DNA from: CBDCYN01 sp965224205
Lineage (GTDB): Bacteria > Planctomycetota > Phycisphaerae > Phycisphaerales > Phycisphaeraceae
DNA: 64,000 nt
NCBI GenBank assembly: GCA_965224205.1
Contig: CBDCYN010000004.1
Location: 62,001-126,000 of the forward strand
Direction: 5' to 3'
Made by a program: the position numbers and the translations under genes. Of this stretch, positions 8,391-17,983 are shown in pieces. The notes under the pieces are model-generated. The model did no database searches. It was not told where the DNA came from and was given only the letters and a program-made list of their open reading frames with translations. Position 1 is the first letter of the stretch. The number at the start of each line of letters is the position of its first letter.

Positions 8391-8768
8391 ATGGTGGTCT
8401 ACTGCTGTAGCGATCTGATCTTTGCGACCAAGATCCGTTCAACCGCGGAGGCGATGGGGCTGGCCTCACGCCCGGCCCGGGATCAGCTGTCGTTACGCAG
8501 CCGGTTAGAGTGCGTTGATGACGGAAAGCTGAACGAGCCGGTCACGGGCGTGATGATCGATCTGGAGATGGGCGATCTGGGGTTGGCGCTCATTGAAACC
8601 GTCAAAGCCTACGATCCGCAAATCCCTGTCGTGGCATTCGGTTCGCACGTCCAGACACAAACCCTCCAGGCGGCTCATGACCGTGGGGCGGATTTCGTGA
8701 TGACCCGAAGCCAGTTCCACGCGACCCTGCCCACGATCCTCGAACGCTTCAGCGGCGCGGACGTGTAA
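8391..8768 (+). CDS. Orphan receiver-like (pseudo-receiver) domain protein
   Basis: 125 residues with the alternating beta-alpha pattern of a CheY-like receiver and nothing else. A candidate phospho-acceptor Asp lies in VTGVMIDLEM. Strand beta-4 is IPVVAFG, and the last helix follows DFVMTRSQF, where the usual KP/K pair is replaced by TR. The N-terminal strand (VVYCCSDLIFATKI) lacks the acidic pair that binds Mg2+. Phosphorylation by the normal mechanism is therefore doubtful, and it may act as a protein-interaction module. AGGGGT sits just before the ATG. It starts 54 bases after the IS5 element, with no kinase nearby. Confidence 0.6.
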   Translation: MVVYCCSDLIFATKIRSTAEAMGLASRPARDQLSLRSRLECVDDGKLNEPVTGVMIDLEMGDLGLALIETVKAYDPQIPVVAFGSHVQTQTLQAAHDRGADFVMTRSQFHATLPTILERFSGADV

Positions 8769-8838
8769 ACGTCATCGGTTCGGCGTGTGAAATCTCATTC
8801 ACGGATCCAGTATCGGTCGACGTGATCTATCGCACCTG

Positions 8839-9858
8839 TCACCCGTCGACCACGTACGAATCGCCGCTGTTGAATAGCGCCTCGAGCTCGCCGGCGCCTT
8901 TAGCGACGATCGAGTCGTGCACCTGCTCGGCGAGAAGGTCTTCGTAGCAGTCATCCTTGATTGAGTAGAACACGCCCATAGGTTCGGGGAAATCGGGGTG
9001 GGTCATCCGGCTGAGCATGAACGCCTGCTTCTCGTCGTGCTCGTCGTGGACCAGCAGGTCGGCCTCGGTGATCCCGTGGCCCAGCTCGACGACCTTCGGC
9101 TTGCCGTTGCGGTCGAGCCAGATCCCCTTGTTGCGCTCCTTGCCGAAGACCAGTGGCTTGCCGTGCTCGAGGTAGAGGATGTGGTCAAGCTTGGAGTCTT
9201 TATCCGTCGCATAGCTGAAGGCTTTGTGGTTGAAGATGTTACAGTCCTGATAGATCTCCACGAAGCTGGCACCCTTGTGCTGGGCGGCGCGTTGGAGCAC
9301 GTCGGGCAGGATCCGGTCGACGTCCACGGCCCGGGCTACGAAACTCGCCTCGGCTGCCAGGGCCACGGAGATCGGGCTTAGCGGCAGGTCGATCGACCCC
9401 ATCGGGCTGGACTTGGTCTTCTTGCCCTCTTCGCTGGTGGGCGAGTACTGGCCCTTGGTCAGCCCGTAGATCCGGTTGTTGAATAACAGGATATGGACGT
9501 TGACGTTGCGCCGCAGGATGTGCAGCAGGTGGTTGCCGCCGATGCTCAGGCCGTCTCCGTCGCCGGTGACCAGCCACACGTCCAGGTTCGGGTTGGCGAT
9601 CTTCACGCCGGTGGCGAACGCCGGGGCCCGGCCGTGGATCGAGTGGAACCCGTACGTGTTCATGTAATATGGGAACCGGCTCGAGCAGCCGATCCCGGAG
9701 ATGAACACCGTGTTTTCCCGGCGGTTGCCCATCTTGGCGACGACTTTGCGCACCTGGTTGAGGATCGCGTAATCGCCGCACCCGGGGCACCAGCGTACGT
9801 CCTGGTCCGAGGCGAAATCCTTCGCGGTCAGCACGGGCATTTCAATGTCGGTAGGCAT
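8839..9858 (-). CDS. korB: 2-oxoglutarate:ferredoxin oxidoreductase, beta subunit
   Basis: TPP-binding subunit of the 2-oxoacid:ferredoxin oxidoreductase that converts 2-oxoglutarate and CoA to succinyl-CoA, reducing ferredoxin. Visible motifs are WCPGCGDYAIL with the Cys pair for an iron-sulfur cluster, GIGCSSRFPYY, and the TPP motif VTGDGDGLSIGGNHL followed by NVHILLFNNRIYGLTKGQ. About 339 residues, normal for KorB. The ATG at 9858 is chosen because AAGGA lies 6 bases before it; an upstream ATG pair would add nine residues. It lies 127 bases downstream of korA in the same orientation, so the two form an operon. Substrate choice (2-oxoglutarate rather than pyruvate) is inferred from close resemblance to the two-subunit KorAB form. 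Confidence 0.92.
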   Translation of the reverse strand: MPTDIEMPVLTAKDFASDQDVRWCPGCGDYAILNQVRKVVAKMGNRRENTVFISGIGCSSRFPYYMNTYGFHSIHGRAPAFATGVKIANPNLDVWLVTGDGDGLSIGGNHLLHILRRNVNVHILLFNNRIYGLTKGQYSPTSEEGKKTKSSPMGSIDLPLSPISVALAAEASFVARAVDVDRILPDVLQRAAQHKGASFVEIYQDCNIFNHKAFSYATDKDSKLDHILYLEHGKPLVFGKERNKGIWLDRNGKPKVVELGHGITEADLLVHDEHDEKQAFMLSRMTHPDFPEPMGVFYSIKDDCYEDLLAEQVHDSIVAKGAGELEALFNSGDSYVVDG

Positions 9859-9985
9859 CTTTTGTCCTTGTGTCTCTTGCATCATCCGTTTCGGGTCTCG
9901 CCCCCTTACTGCTTCGACCCAAGGTTTAATCCGATTGGCTTTTGGTCACGGTGTTTTCTAACTGCTTTTTATCGTTGCGGTCTCA

Positions 9986-11935
9986 TCACGACCCGTTGTC
10001 ATGGCCTGACACGGTCACGACGTGGTCGCGTGGGCACAGATATTCCCGGTCGCCCCAGCTGCCGTCGAGCATCAGGTCGATCGCCTGTTCGATCTCTTCT
10101 ACTAAGAACGGCTTGCCCTGGATTTTGTTCAACCCCCGGGCGTCGACCAGGAATTTTCCACGGATCAGCAGCCGCAGCTGCCCCATGTTTAGCTCCGGCA
10201 CCAGCACCTTCTTGAACCGCCCCAGGACTTCGCCGAGGTTCTTAGGCATCGGGTTGAGGTGACGCAGGTGCACCGCCGAGACGCTCTTGCCCGATTCGCG
10301 TGCACGGTCGACCGCGGTGACGATCGACCCGTACGTCCCGCCCCAGCCGACCACGAGCAGTTCGCCCGCGGCGTCGCCGTGGGGCTCGATCGGGGCGATG
10401 TGTTCGCCGACCTTGTCGATCTTGGCGTGACGCAGGTCGGTCATCCGCTGATGATTGTCCGGGTCGTAGCTGACGTTGCCGGTGATGTCCTGCTTCTCGA
10501 GCCCCCCGATCCGGTGCTCGAGCCCCGCCGTTCCGGGGATCGCCCACGGCCGGGCCAGGTCCGTGTCGCGGCCATAAACTTCATACGACTCAGGATCGCT
10601 GGGATGGTTGACCTCGATGGGGTCGAACGATTGGGGGTCGGGGATGCGCCACGGCTCGGCGCCGTTGGCGATGTACCCGTCGGAGAGGATGATCACCGGG
10701 ACCATGTGCCGCAGGGCGATCCGCATCGCTTCGATCGCGGTGTCGAAACAGTCCGCCGGCGACTTGGGCGCCAGCACCACGAGCGGGCAGTCGCCGTTTC
10801 GCCCGAAGATCGTCTGGAGCAGGTCGGACTGCTCGGTCTTGGTCGGCAGCCCGGTCGACGGCCCGCCGCGTTGGACATTGACGATAATCAGCGGCAGCTC
10901 GGTCATGACCGCCAGCCCCACCGCCTCGGCTTTCAGCGCCAGGCCCGGGCCGGACGTGCCGGTAACCCCCAGCTGCCCGGCGAAAGACGCCCCGATCGCG
11001 GCGCAGACCGCGGCGATCTCGTCCTCGGCCTGGCAGGTCTTTACCCCGAAGTTCCGCATCGCGGCCAGGCTGTGGAGGATGTCGCTGGCCGGGGTAATCG
11101 GGTAGCTACAGTACACCAAGCTTTTCTTAGCGAGCTTCGAGGCCGTGACCAGTCCCATCGCGGCCGCCTCGTTGCCGGTGATCTTGCGGTACCGACCCTT
11201 GGCGATCGGCGCCCTCGCGACCTGGTACCGCACCGGGAACATCTCGGCGGTCTCCCCGAAATAGAACCCGCTCTTGAGGGCGTTGACGTTCGCCTCGGCG
11301 ACTTTGGGTAGCTTCTTCTTTTTCCCGAAATATTCCTCGAGGTACTTCACGGTTGTCTCGATCGGCCGGTCGTACATCCAATACACCAGGCCCAGGGCAA
11401 ACATATTCTTGCACCGGCCGATGTCCTTGGCGCCCATGCCCGACTCGGCCAGGGCCTCGGCGTTGAGGCGGGTGATCGGCACCCGGTAGATCTTGTACTT
11501 CTGGATGAACTTCTCGTCGTCGAGGGGGTTGTACCCGTCACGGTACCCTGCCTTGCGGAGGTTGACCTTGTCGAACTCGCTGTCGTTGACCACCACGATC
11601 CCGCCCTGTTCGACGTCATCAATGTGGGCTTTAAACGCGGCGGGGTTCATCGCGATCAGGGCGTTGACCACGTCGCCGGGGGTATGAATCTCGGTCGACG
11701 CGAAGTTGATCTGGAACCCGGAAACCCCCGCGACCGTGCCGGCGGGGGCGCGGATCTCGGCGGGGAAGTCGGGCAAAGTCGCGATGTCGTTACCGATCAC
11801 CGCGGAGGTATCCGTGAACTGGGTACCCGCCAGCTGCATCCCGTCGCCGGAGTCGCCGGCGAACCGGACCACCGCTGAGGGTAACTGCTTGACGGGAACT
11901 GAGTTTGCTTTCTCATTGTCCGAGGCCGCGGCCAT
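9986..11935 (-). CDS. korA: 2-oxoglutarate:ferredoxin oxidoreductase, alpha subunit (fused gamma-alpha)
   Basis: 649 residues combining the gamma domain (N-terminus, VVRFAGDSGDGMQLAGTQF to about residue 200) with the alpha domain (GNEAAAMGLVTASKLAKKSL, then CSYPITPASDILH and TGTSGPGLALKAEAVGLAV). This is the fused arrangement seen in aerobic and actinobacterial KorA. The C-terminus (LLVVGWGGTYGSI; HLRHLNPMP; VPELNMGQL) completes the CoA-binding part. AAAGGAG lies 12 bases before the ATG. It is the first gene of the korAB pair and replaces or complements the NAD-linked 2-oxoglutarate dehydrogenase in the TCA cycle. Fumarase lies upstream in the same direction, separated by 191 bases. Confidence 0.93.
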   Translation of the reverse strand: MAAASDNEKANSVPVKQLPSAVVRFAGDSGDGMQLAGTQFTDTSAVIGNDIATLPDFPAEIRAPAGTVAGVSGFQINFASTEIHTPGDVVNALIAMNPAAFKAHIDDVEQGGIVVVNDSEFDKVNLRKAGYRDGYNPLDDEKFIQKYKIYRVPITRLNAEALAESGMGAKDIGRCKNMFALGLVYWMYDRPIETTVKYLEEYFGKKKKLPKVAEANVNALKSGFYFGETAEMFPVRYQVARAPIAKGRYRKITGNEAAAMGLVTASKLAKKSLVYCSYPITPASDILHSLAAMRNFGVKTCQAEDEIAAVCAAIGASFAGQLGVTGTSGPGLALKAEAVGLAVMTELPLIIVNVQRGGPSTGLPTKTEQSDLLQTIFGRNGDCPLVVLAPKSPADCFDTAIEAMRIALRHMVPVIILSDGYIANGAEPWRIPDPQSFDPIEVNHPSDPESYEVYGRDTDLARPWAIPGTAGLEHRIGGLEKQDITGNVSYDPDNHQRMTDLRHAKIDKVGEHIAPIEPHGDAAGELLVVGWGGTYGSIVTAVDRARESGKSVSAVHLRHLNPMPKNLGEVLGRFKKVLVPELNMGQLRLLIRGKFLVDARGLNKIQGKPFLVEEIEQAIDLMLDGSWGDREYLCPRDHVVTVSGHDNGS

Positions 11936-12126
11936 GACGATGTCGCTCCTTTAGGGTTCGATAACCGATTCAAAATAACTCCACGACGTACAATTGTAGT
12001 CGGCATCCAGCCGGTCGCCACTTCACGATATTTTGAAGATGCACCGCTGGCGATAACCGGTGCTGTGGGCTTATGCGGCTTGGGGTTCTTATACAAGGTC
12101 CAGGCAAGGATTGTGTCAGTTTCATG

Positions 12127-13539
12127 TCACGATCCGGTGGGCCGGGTCATGGACGCGGGGTCCAGTAATTCGTTCAATTTCTCGTCGCTGAGCAGGTTTT
12201 GTTCTCGGGCCAATTGACGGATCGTCGTGCCCTGCTCAAACGCCTGCTTGGCGAGCTTCGCGGCCCGGTCGTACCCGATCTCGGGGGCTAGCGAGGTGCA
12301 CATCATCAACGATTGCTCGATGAGCTGCTCGCAGCGTTGCCGGTTGACTTCCAACCCGTTGAGCAGTTTGTCGACGAATACCTTGCTGGCGTTTGTCAGC
12401 AGCCGGATCGATTCCATCATCGCGTCAGCCATGACCGGCATCGCGACGTTGAGCTCCAGGATCGACCCCACCCCGCCGAACCCGCCTAGGGTCACGACCG
12501 TGTCATTACCTACGACGCGTGCCGCGACCTGGATCACCGATTCGCAGATCACCGGGTTGACCTTGCCGGGCATGATCGACGAGCCGGGCTGGATCGCCGG
12601 CAGGATCAGCTCGAACAACCCGCACCGCGGCCCGCTGCCCAGCCAGCGGATGTCGTTGGCGATCTTCGAAAGCGACACCGCGATCGCCTTGAGCTGCCCG
12701 TGGGCCTCGACGAACCCGTCCTTGGCGGCCTGGGCTTCGGGGTGGTTGACGGCTTCTTGGAACGTCACGCCGGTCTTCGCGGTCAGTTCCTTAGCGACAC
12801 GCTGGCCGAACTCGGGGTGGGTATTGATCCCGGTGCCCACGGCCGTGCCGCCGATCGCCAATTCGGCTTGGGCTTGCAGCGCGGTATCGATCCGTTTCAA
12901 AGCATGGGCGGCCTGTGCGGCGTAGCCGGAGAACACTTGTCCCACACGGATCGGGGTGGCGTCCATGAGGTGGGTGCGGCCGATCTTGATGACGTCGTCC
13001 CACTTCTTAGCTTGCTCGTCGAGGACGCAGTGCAACCCCTGGATAGCCGGCTTGAGCTGGTTGTGGATCGCCACTGCGGCGGCGACATGCATCGCGGTGG
13101 GGAACGTATCGTTCGACGACTGGCCCATGTTCACGTGATCGTTGGGGTGCACGCGATCTTTTGAGTCTGCGGCCAGATCCAGCTTCTGATTAGCGAGGTT
13201 GGCAATAACCTCGTTGGCGTTCATGTTAGAACTGGTGCCCGAACCGGTCTGGTACACGTCGACCACGAAGTGGCGGTCATGGTCCCCAGCGGCGACTTCG
13301 TTGGCGGCGGCGATGACCGCGTCGGCGATCGTCGGGTCGAGCTTGCCCAGGTCCTTGTTCGTCGTGGCGCACGCGGCTTTGAGCAACCCAAAAGCACGAA
13401 CGACCTCAACCGGCACCCCTCTGCCACTGATCGGGAAGTTCTCCACCGCCCGCTGAGTGCTGGCACCCCATAAGGCCCACGACGGGACTCTCATCTGCCC
13501 CATGGAGTCCTGCTCGGTGCGGTACTGTGACTGCGTCAT
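12127..13539 (-). CDS. fumC: Fumarate hydratase class II
   Basis: Oxygen-stable class II fumarase interconverting fumarate and malate; homotetramer in the cytoplasm. The signature loop GSSIMPGKVNPVICES with the catalytic Ser is present. So are TGSGTSSNMNANEVIA, HPNDHVNMGQSSNDTFPT and GRTHLMDATPIRVGQ, the three conserved active-site blocks. About 470 residues, the normal size. The ATG at 13539 (MTQSQYRTEQDSMG) is preferred because AAAGG lies about 10 bases upstream; the frame extends 41 residues further but looks non-coding. It is divergently oriented to the acetolactate synthase gene, and with korAB and mdh in this window it supports an oxidative TCA branch. Confidence 0.96.
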   Translation of the reverse strand: MTQSQYRTEQDSMGQMRVPSWALWGASTQRAVENFPISGRGVPVEVVRAFGLLKAACATTNKDLGKLDPTIADAVIAAANEVAAGDHDRHFVVDVYQTGSGTSSNMNANEVIANLANQKLDLAADSKDRVHPNDHVNMGQSSNDTFPTAMHVAAAVAIHNQLKPAIQGLHCVLDEQAKKWDDVIKIGRTHLMDATPIRVGQVFSGYAAQAAHALKRIDTALQAQAELAIGGTAVGTGINTHPEFGQRVAKELTAKTGVTFQEAVNHPEAQAAKDGFVEAHGQLKAIAVSLSKIANDIRWLGSGPRCGLFELILPAIQPGSSIMPGKVNPVICESVIQVAARVVGNDTVVTLGGFGGVGSILELNVAMPVMADAMMESIRLLTNASKVFVDKLLNGLEVNRQRCEQLIEQSLMMCTSLAPEIGYDRAAKLAKQAFEQGTTIRQLAREQNLLSDEKLNELLDPASMTRPTGS

Positions 13540-13735
13540 ACAAGAGACCTTTCTACAAATCCAGGGTCGTTTCCTATCTATGGGCTCGCTGGGGTCACGC
13601 ATGGTGCAGGTGCAACACTGCCGCGTATGATCGCCGCAGATTCGAGGATACTCAAGCGACATCCCCCCGGCACGCCCTCTGAGTTAGCCTTACAATATTC
13701 CGTCCGCACCCCCACCGAGAAAGGAACCGACCACG

Positions 13736-15376
13736 ATGAAAGCGTCTGATCTCTTCATCAAGGCTCTCGAGCATGAAGGCGTTGAGTACCTCTTCGGGAT
13801 CCCTGGGGAAGAGAACCTCGACCTGCTCAACTCCCTTAAAGACTCATCGATCAGGCTGGTGCTCACCCGCCACGAGCAGGCCGCGGGGTTCATGGCCGCG
13901 ACGTACGGCCGGCTCACCGGCAAGGCGGGCGTGTGCCTGTCGACTCTGGGCCCGGGGGCGACGAACCTCGTCACCGCCGCGGCGTACGCCCAGCTAGGGG
14001 CGATGCCGATGCTGATGATCACCGGTCAGAAGCCGGTCAAGGCCTCGAAGCAGGGGCACTTCCAGATCGTCGACGTTGTGGACATGATGCGACCCCTCAC
14101 CAAGTACACCAAGCAGATCATCAGCGGTGATAACACCCCCGCGCGGGTGCGAGAGGCGTTCCGTGTGGCTCAAGAAGAGCGGCCCGGGGCGGTGCACCTG
14201 GAACTGCCCGAGGACATCGCCCGTGAGCAGACCGACGCAGCGCCGATCCCGATCAGTTTTGTGCGTCGCCCGATCGCGGAAGAGAAGGCGATCAACCGGG
14301 CGGTGAAGATGATCGAACGCGCCCGCTGCCCGCTGTTGCTGGTCGGGGCCGGGGCCAACCGCAAGCTCACGTGCTCGATGCTGAGGCGGTTCATCGACCA
14401 GACCGGGATCCCGTTCGCGACCTCGCAGATGGGCAAGGGCGTGGGCGACGAGCAGCACCCACTGTTCCTGGGCAACGCCGCCTTATCGTCGGACGATTTC
14501 CTGCACCGGGCGATCGACGAGGCGGACCTGATCATCAACGTCGGTCACGACGTGATCGAGAAGCCGCCGTTCTTTATGAAGCCCGGTGGGCGGACCGTGA
14601 TCCACGTCAATTTTTTCTCGGCCGTGGTCGACGCGGTTTACTTCCCCCAGGTCGAGGTCGTGGGCGACATCGCCAACAGTATCTGGCAGATCAGCGAACG
14701 GGTCTCCAAGCAGCCAACGTGGGATTTTTCGTACCCGATGAAGGTCAGGCAACACGTCGAGCAGCACCTCCAGGAGGGGGTCGACGACGACCGGTTCCCG
14801 GTTTACCCACATCGCCTCGTCGCGGACGTGCGGAAGGTGATGCCCGACGACGGGATCCTGGCCTTAGATAACGGGATGTACAAGATCTGGTTCGCCCGCA
14901 ACTACAAAGCCCGCCAGCCCAATACGGTCCTGCTCGATAACGCCCTGGCCACGATGGGCGCCGGGCTACCGTCTGCCATGGCGGCGCGGCTGGTCTACCC
15001 GGATCGGAAGGTCATGGCCATCTGCGGCGATGGGGGGTTCATGATGAATTCCCAGGAGCTCGAGACCGCGGTGCGGCTAAAGATGCAGCTCGTCGTGCTG
15101 ATCCTCCGCGACGACGGGTACGGCATGATCAAGTGGAAACAGACGCAGATGGAATTCGATAACTACGGCTTGGAATACGACAACCCGGACTTCGTGAAAT
15201 ACGCTCAAAGCTACGGGGCTCACGGGCACCGCGTCGAGCGGGCCGCGGATCTCGTCCCGCTGATGCAACGCTGTCACGAAACCGACGGCGTGCACGTGAT
15301 CGACGTGCCGGTTGATTACGCTGACAACGACCGGATCCTCAACCGAGAGATCAAAGAAAAAAGCAGGGCATTGTAG
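13736..15376 (+). CDS. Acetolactate synthase large subunit (AlsS/IlvB-like TPP enzyme)
   Basis: TPP-dependent enzyme of 546 residues condensing two pyruvates to acetolactate. The N-terminal PYR domain has the catalytic Glu in LTRHEQAAGFMAATYGRLTG. A central domain contains KAINRAVKMIERARCPLLLVG. The C-terminal PP domain holds the TPP motif CGDGGFMMNSQELETA with RDDGYGMIKWKQ. GQKPVKASKQGHFQIVDVVD resembles catabolic AlsS more than biosynthetic IlvB. No regulatory small subunit lies next to it, which also favours the catabolic type, but other members of this superfamily cannot be excluded. The ATG follows GAAAGGAACC at good spacing. Divergent from fumC. Confidence 0.85.
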   Translation: MKASDLFIKALEHEGVEYLFGIPGEENLDLLNSLKDSSIRLVLTRHEQAAGFMAATYGRLTGKAGVCLSTLGPGATNLVTAAAYAQLGAMPMLMITGQKPVKASKQGHFQIVDVVDMMRPLTKYTKQIISGDNTPARVREAFRVAQEERPGAVHLELPEDIAREQTDAAPIPISFVRRPIAEEKAINRAVKMIERARCPLLLVGAGANRKLTCSMLRRFIDQTGIPFATSQMGKGVGDEQHPLFLGNAALSSDDFLHRAIDEADLIINVGHDVIEKPPFFMKPGGRTVIHVNFFSAVVDAVYFPQVEVVGDIANSIWQISERVSKQPTWDFSYPMKVRQHVEQHLQEGVDDDRFPVYPHRLVADVRKVMPDDGILALDNGMYKIWFARNYKARQPNTVLLDNALATMGAGLPSAMAARLVYPDRKVMAICGDGGFMMNSQELETAVRLKMQLVVLILRDDGYGMIKWKQTQMEFDNYGLEYDNPDFVKYAQSYGAHGHRVERAADLVPLMQRCHETDGVHVIDVPVDYADNDRILNREIKEKSRAL

Positions 15377-15396
15377 AGGATAATATTGAAATCAGT

Positions 15397-15495
15397 AAGC
15401 ATACACGTCGCGTACCGGAAATACCGCCTCGTGTTCGCAACGCGACCTTTTTCAGGGGCAATGGTATGACCGGGTGGTATACGGTATTTTGATAC
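15397..15495. repeat. PR1 repeat, degenerate or rearranged copy
   Basis: The left half (GCATACACGTCGCGTACCGG followed by AATACCGCCTCGTG) matches the inverted end of PR1. The right half (GGTATACGGTATTTTGATAC) matches the direct-strand end. The two halves face each other, as if two copies recombined. It lies between the acetolactate synthase stop and the GlcG/HbpS-like gene. Confidence 0.5.
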
Positions 15496-15570
15496 GTGAC
15501 AGAGATAGAGAATCGAGACGTCGAGAGATTCACCATCATCTGGACCTATTTATTTGAAAGAGGAAACATC

Positions 15571-16353
15571 ATGAAAATTGACACCAAACTTGCAACCGCG
15601 GTCGGATTCGCCGTCATGATCCTGGTCGGCTCAGCTTCAGTCTCGGCCGATCAAAAGAAAGACAAACCCCACTCGATCGTGAGCCACGAGAAGCTCCGTG
15701 AGGTGTTAAGCAACGTCGTTGCCGAGGGCAACGGCGGATTCAATCTGAACATGTGGGCAACGATCGTTGATCGAGACGGCGTGGTCCAGACCGTCGTCTT
15801 TTCCGGCAACGGCCGCGGCGACCAGTGGCCGGGCAGCCGGAAGATCTCAGCTCAAAAGGCGAATACCGCCAACGCGTTTAGCTTGCCGGGCTTGGCATTA
15901 TCGACGGCCAACCTGTATTCCGCCGTTCAGCCCGGCGGCAGTTTGTTCGGGTTACAGTTCAGCAACCCCGTCAACCCAGCGGTCGCGTACCAAGGCCCGT
16001 CCCACCTATACGGCACGAAGCAGGACCCGATGGTCGGCCAAAAAATCGGGGGGATCAACGTCTTTGGCGGTGGGCTATCGCTCTATAACAAGGACGGCAA
16101 GCTCCTGGGTGCGATCGGGGTGAGCGGTGATAGCTCGTGCGCCGATCACAATATCGCCTGGAAGGTCCGCCATGCTCTGAATCTCGATAACGTCCCCGCC
16201 GGGGTCAACCCGGTCAGCGGTGATGACAACATTGTTTACGACATCGCCAACGGCGCCAGCGCCAGCGGTTGGGGCCACCCCGAGTGTGGCGGGACCGAGC
16301 GACAGATCGCCGAAGGGTTCCCAATGACTCACCCCACCGGGCCCCAGCCCTAG
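15571..16353 (+). CDS. Secreted GlcG/HbpS-like (DUF336) protein
   Basis: 260 residues with a clear signal peptide (MKIDTKLATAVGFAVMILVG then SASVSADQ). The start is fixed by AGAGGA seven bases upstream of this ATG, although the frame opens 75 bases earlier. The mature part shows the GlcG/HbpS heme-binding family pattern: WATIVDRDGVV and FSGNGRGDQWPGSRKISAQK near the start, then GGLSLYNKDGKLLGAIGVSGD near the end. Proteins of this family bind haem or cobalamin, or act as small-molecule sensors. The long insert (GLALSTANLYSAVQPGGSLF) is typical of secreted versions. Likely periplasmic; ligand unknown. Confidence 0.8.
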   Translation: MKIDTKLATAVGFAVMILVGSASVSADQKKDKPHSIVSHEKLREVLSNVVAEGNGGFNLNMWATIVDRDGVVQTVVFSGNGRGDQWPGSRKISAQKANTANAFSLPGLALSTANLYSAVQPGGSLFGLQFSNPVNPAVAYQGPSHLYGTKQDPMVGQKIGGINVFGGGLSLYNKDGKLLGAIGVSGDSSCADHNIAWKVRHALNLDNVPAGVNPVSGDDNIVYDIANGASASGWGHPECGGTERQIAEGFPMTHPTGPQP

Positions 16354-16429
16354 CGCTTGGTCAGAGTCGAAATTCGAAGTAAACCGCTCAGCGAGCCGCG
16401 ACATTCGCTCATCGCGGTCGCCGCGTAAG

Positions 16430-17884
16430 ATGATGCCACCGATGCTCAACGAGACCTACCCCTATTATCTCGCCAACGAACCCCGCCAACCCAACACCGA
16501 TCTTGTGGTGACCGACAAGTACACCGGCCAGGTCGCCACGCGCGTGGCCCTAGCCGATCGTGACGCGATCGATGCGGGGATCGCCGCCGCCGCTGCCGCC
16601 GCTGAACCGATGCGCCTCATGCGCCCCTACCAGCGTCAGGCGATCCTCAACCACTGCGTCCAGCGCTTCACCGAACGGGCCCAAGAGCTGGCGATGGCGT
16701 TGTGCATCGAAGCGGGCAAACCGATCAAGGACAGCCGTGGGGAGGTCTCCCGGCTGATCGATACGTTCCGGATCGCCGCTGAGGAATCGGTACGGGTAGG
16801 GGGTGAGGTAATGAACCTAGAGATCTCCCCGCGGGCACGGGGGTACCGGGGGATGTATCGGCGCGTGCCGATCGGGCCCTGCTCGTTCATCTCGCCGTTC
16901 AACTTCCCACTCAACCTCGCAGCCCACAAGGTCGCCCCGGCGTTGGCGGTGGGTTGCCCATTTGTGCTCAAGCCGGCCAGCCGCACCCCGATCGGGGCGC
17001 TGATGATCGCGCAGGTCCTCGCCGAGACCGACCTGCCCAAGGGCGCGTTCTCGATCCTGCCCTGCCGCCGCGACGGGGCGGACTTGTTCACCGTGGACGA
17101 CCGCCTCAAACTGCTAAGTTTTACCGGCTCGCCGGCCGTGGGGTGGGACCTCAAGGCCAAGGCCGGGAAGAAGAAAGTTGTGCTCGAATTGGGCGGGAAC
17201 GCGGCGTGTATCGTCGATCAAGACGCCGACCTCGCCGATGCGGTGGACCGCCTGATCACCGGCGCGTTCTACCAATCCGGCCAGAGCTGCATCGGGGTCC
17301 AGCGGATCTTGGTCCACGAAGCGGTTTACGACGACCTGCGCGGACGGCTCGTGGCCGCGACCAAGCAACTCGAGATGGGTGACCCGAAACAGGACACGAC
17401 TTTTATCGGCCCAATGATCGACGAGAAGGAAGCCCAACGCCTCGAGGACTGGATCCAAGAGGCGATCAAGGCCGGGGGCAAGACCTTGTGCGGCGGCAAA
17501 CGCGACGGGGCCATGCTCGAAGCGACCCTGCTCGAAGACGTCCCTGCTGATCTAAAAATCTGTACCGAAGAGGCATTCGGCCCGGTCGCGGTGCTGAGCC
17601 GGTTCTCGGATTTCGACGACGCGCTGCGGCAGGTCAATGACAGCGCGTTCGGCCTACAAGCGGGGATCTTTACACGTGATCTTTACAAGATGCACCGCGC
17701 GTGGGACGAGCTGGAGGTCGGGGGGGTGGTCATCGGGGACGTGCCGTCGTGGCGCGTCGACCACATGCCGTACGGCGGGGTTAAGGATAGCGGCCTGGGC
17801 CGGGAGGGGGTGCGGTTCGCCATGGAAGACATGACCGAGATCCGCCTGCTGGTCGTACGCCTAGCCGGGTCCTCGGAGGGTTGA
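16430..17884 (+). CDS. NAD(P)-dependent aldehyde dehydrogenase
   Basis: 484-residue soluble aldehyde dehydrogenase. It has the general-base Glu in VLELGGNAACIVD, the catalytic Cys in YQSGQSCIGVQRILV, the nucleotide-binding block FISPFNFPLNLAAHKVAPAL and the C-terminal EEAFGPVAVLSRF and GGVKDSGLGREG motifs. The overall pattern resembles the glyceraldehyde-3-phosphate or lactaldehyde type, so the substrate is probably a short hydroxy-aldehyde, but this is inference. Several ATG codons cluster at 16430-16442 and the exact start is uncertain. It is followed after 99 bases by manA in the same direction. Confidence 0.9.
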   Translation: MMPPMLNETYPYYLANEPRQPNTDLVVTDKYTGQVATRVALADRDAIDAGIAAAAAAAEPMRLMRPYQRQAILNHCVQRFTERAQELAMALCIEAGKPIKDSRGEVSRLIDTFRIAAEESVRVGGEVMNLEISPRARGYRGMYRRVPIGPCSFISPFNFPLNLAAHKVAPALAVGCPFVLKPASRTPIGALMIAQVLAETDLPKGAFSILPCRRDGADLFTVDDRLKLLSFTGSPAVGWDLKAKAGKKKVVLELGGNAACIVDQDADLADAVDRLITGAFYQSGQSCIGVQRILVHEAVYDDLRGRLVAATKQLEMGDPKQDTTFIGPMIDEKEAQRLEDWIQEAIKAGGKTLCGGKRDGAMLEATLLEDVPADLKICTEEAFGPVAVLSRFSDFDDALRQVNDSAFGLQAGIFTRDLYKMHRAWDELEVGGVVIGDVPSWRVDHMPYGGVKDSGLGREGVRFAMEDMTEIRLLVVRLAGSSEG

Positions 17885-17983
17885 TCGGTGTTGCGATTCT
17901 TACGGTCACGGCTCGTGATCGATTGGGGGAGCAAGCCAAGGCACGTTTAAGGTAGGAACCCCCCGGAGACTCGGAGCCGATTC

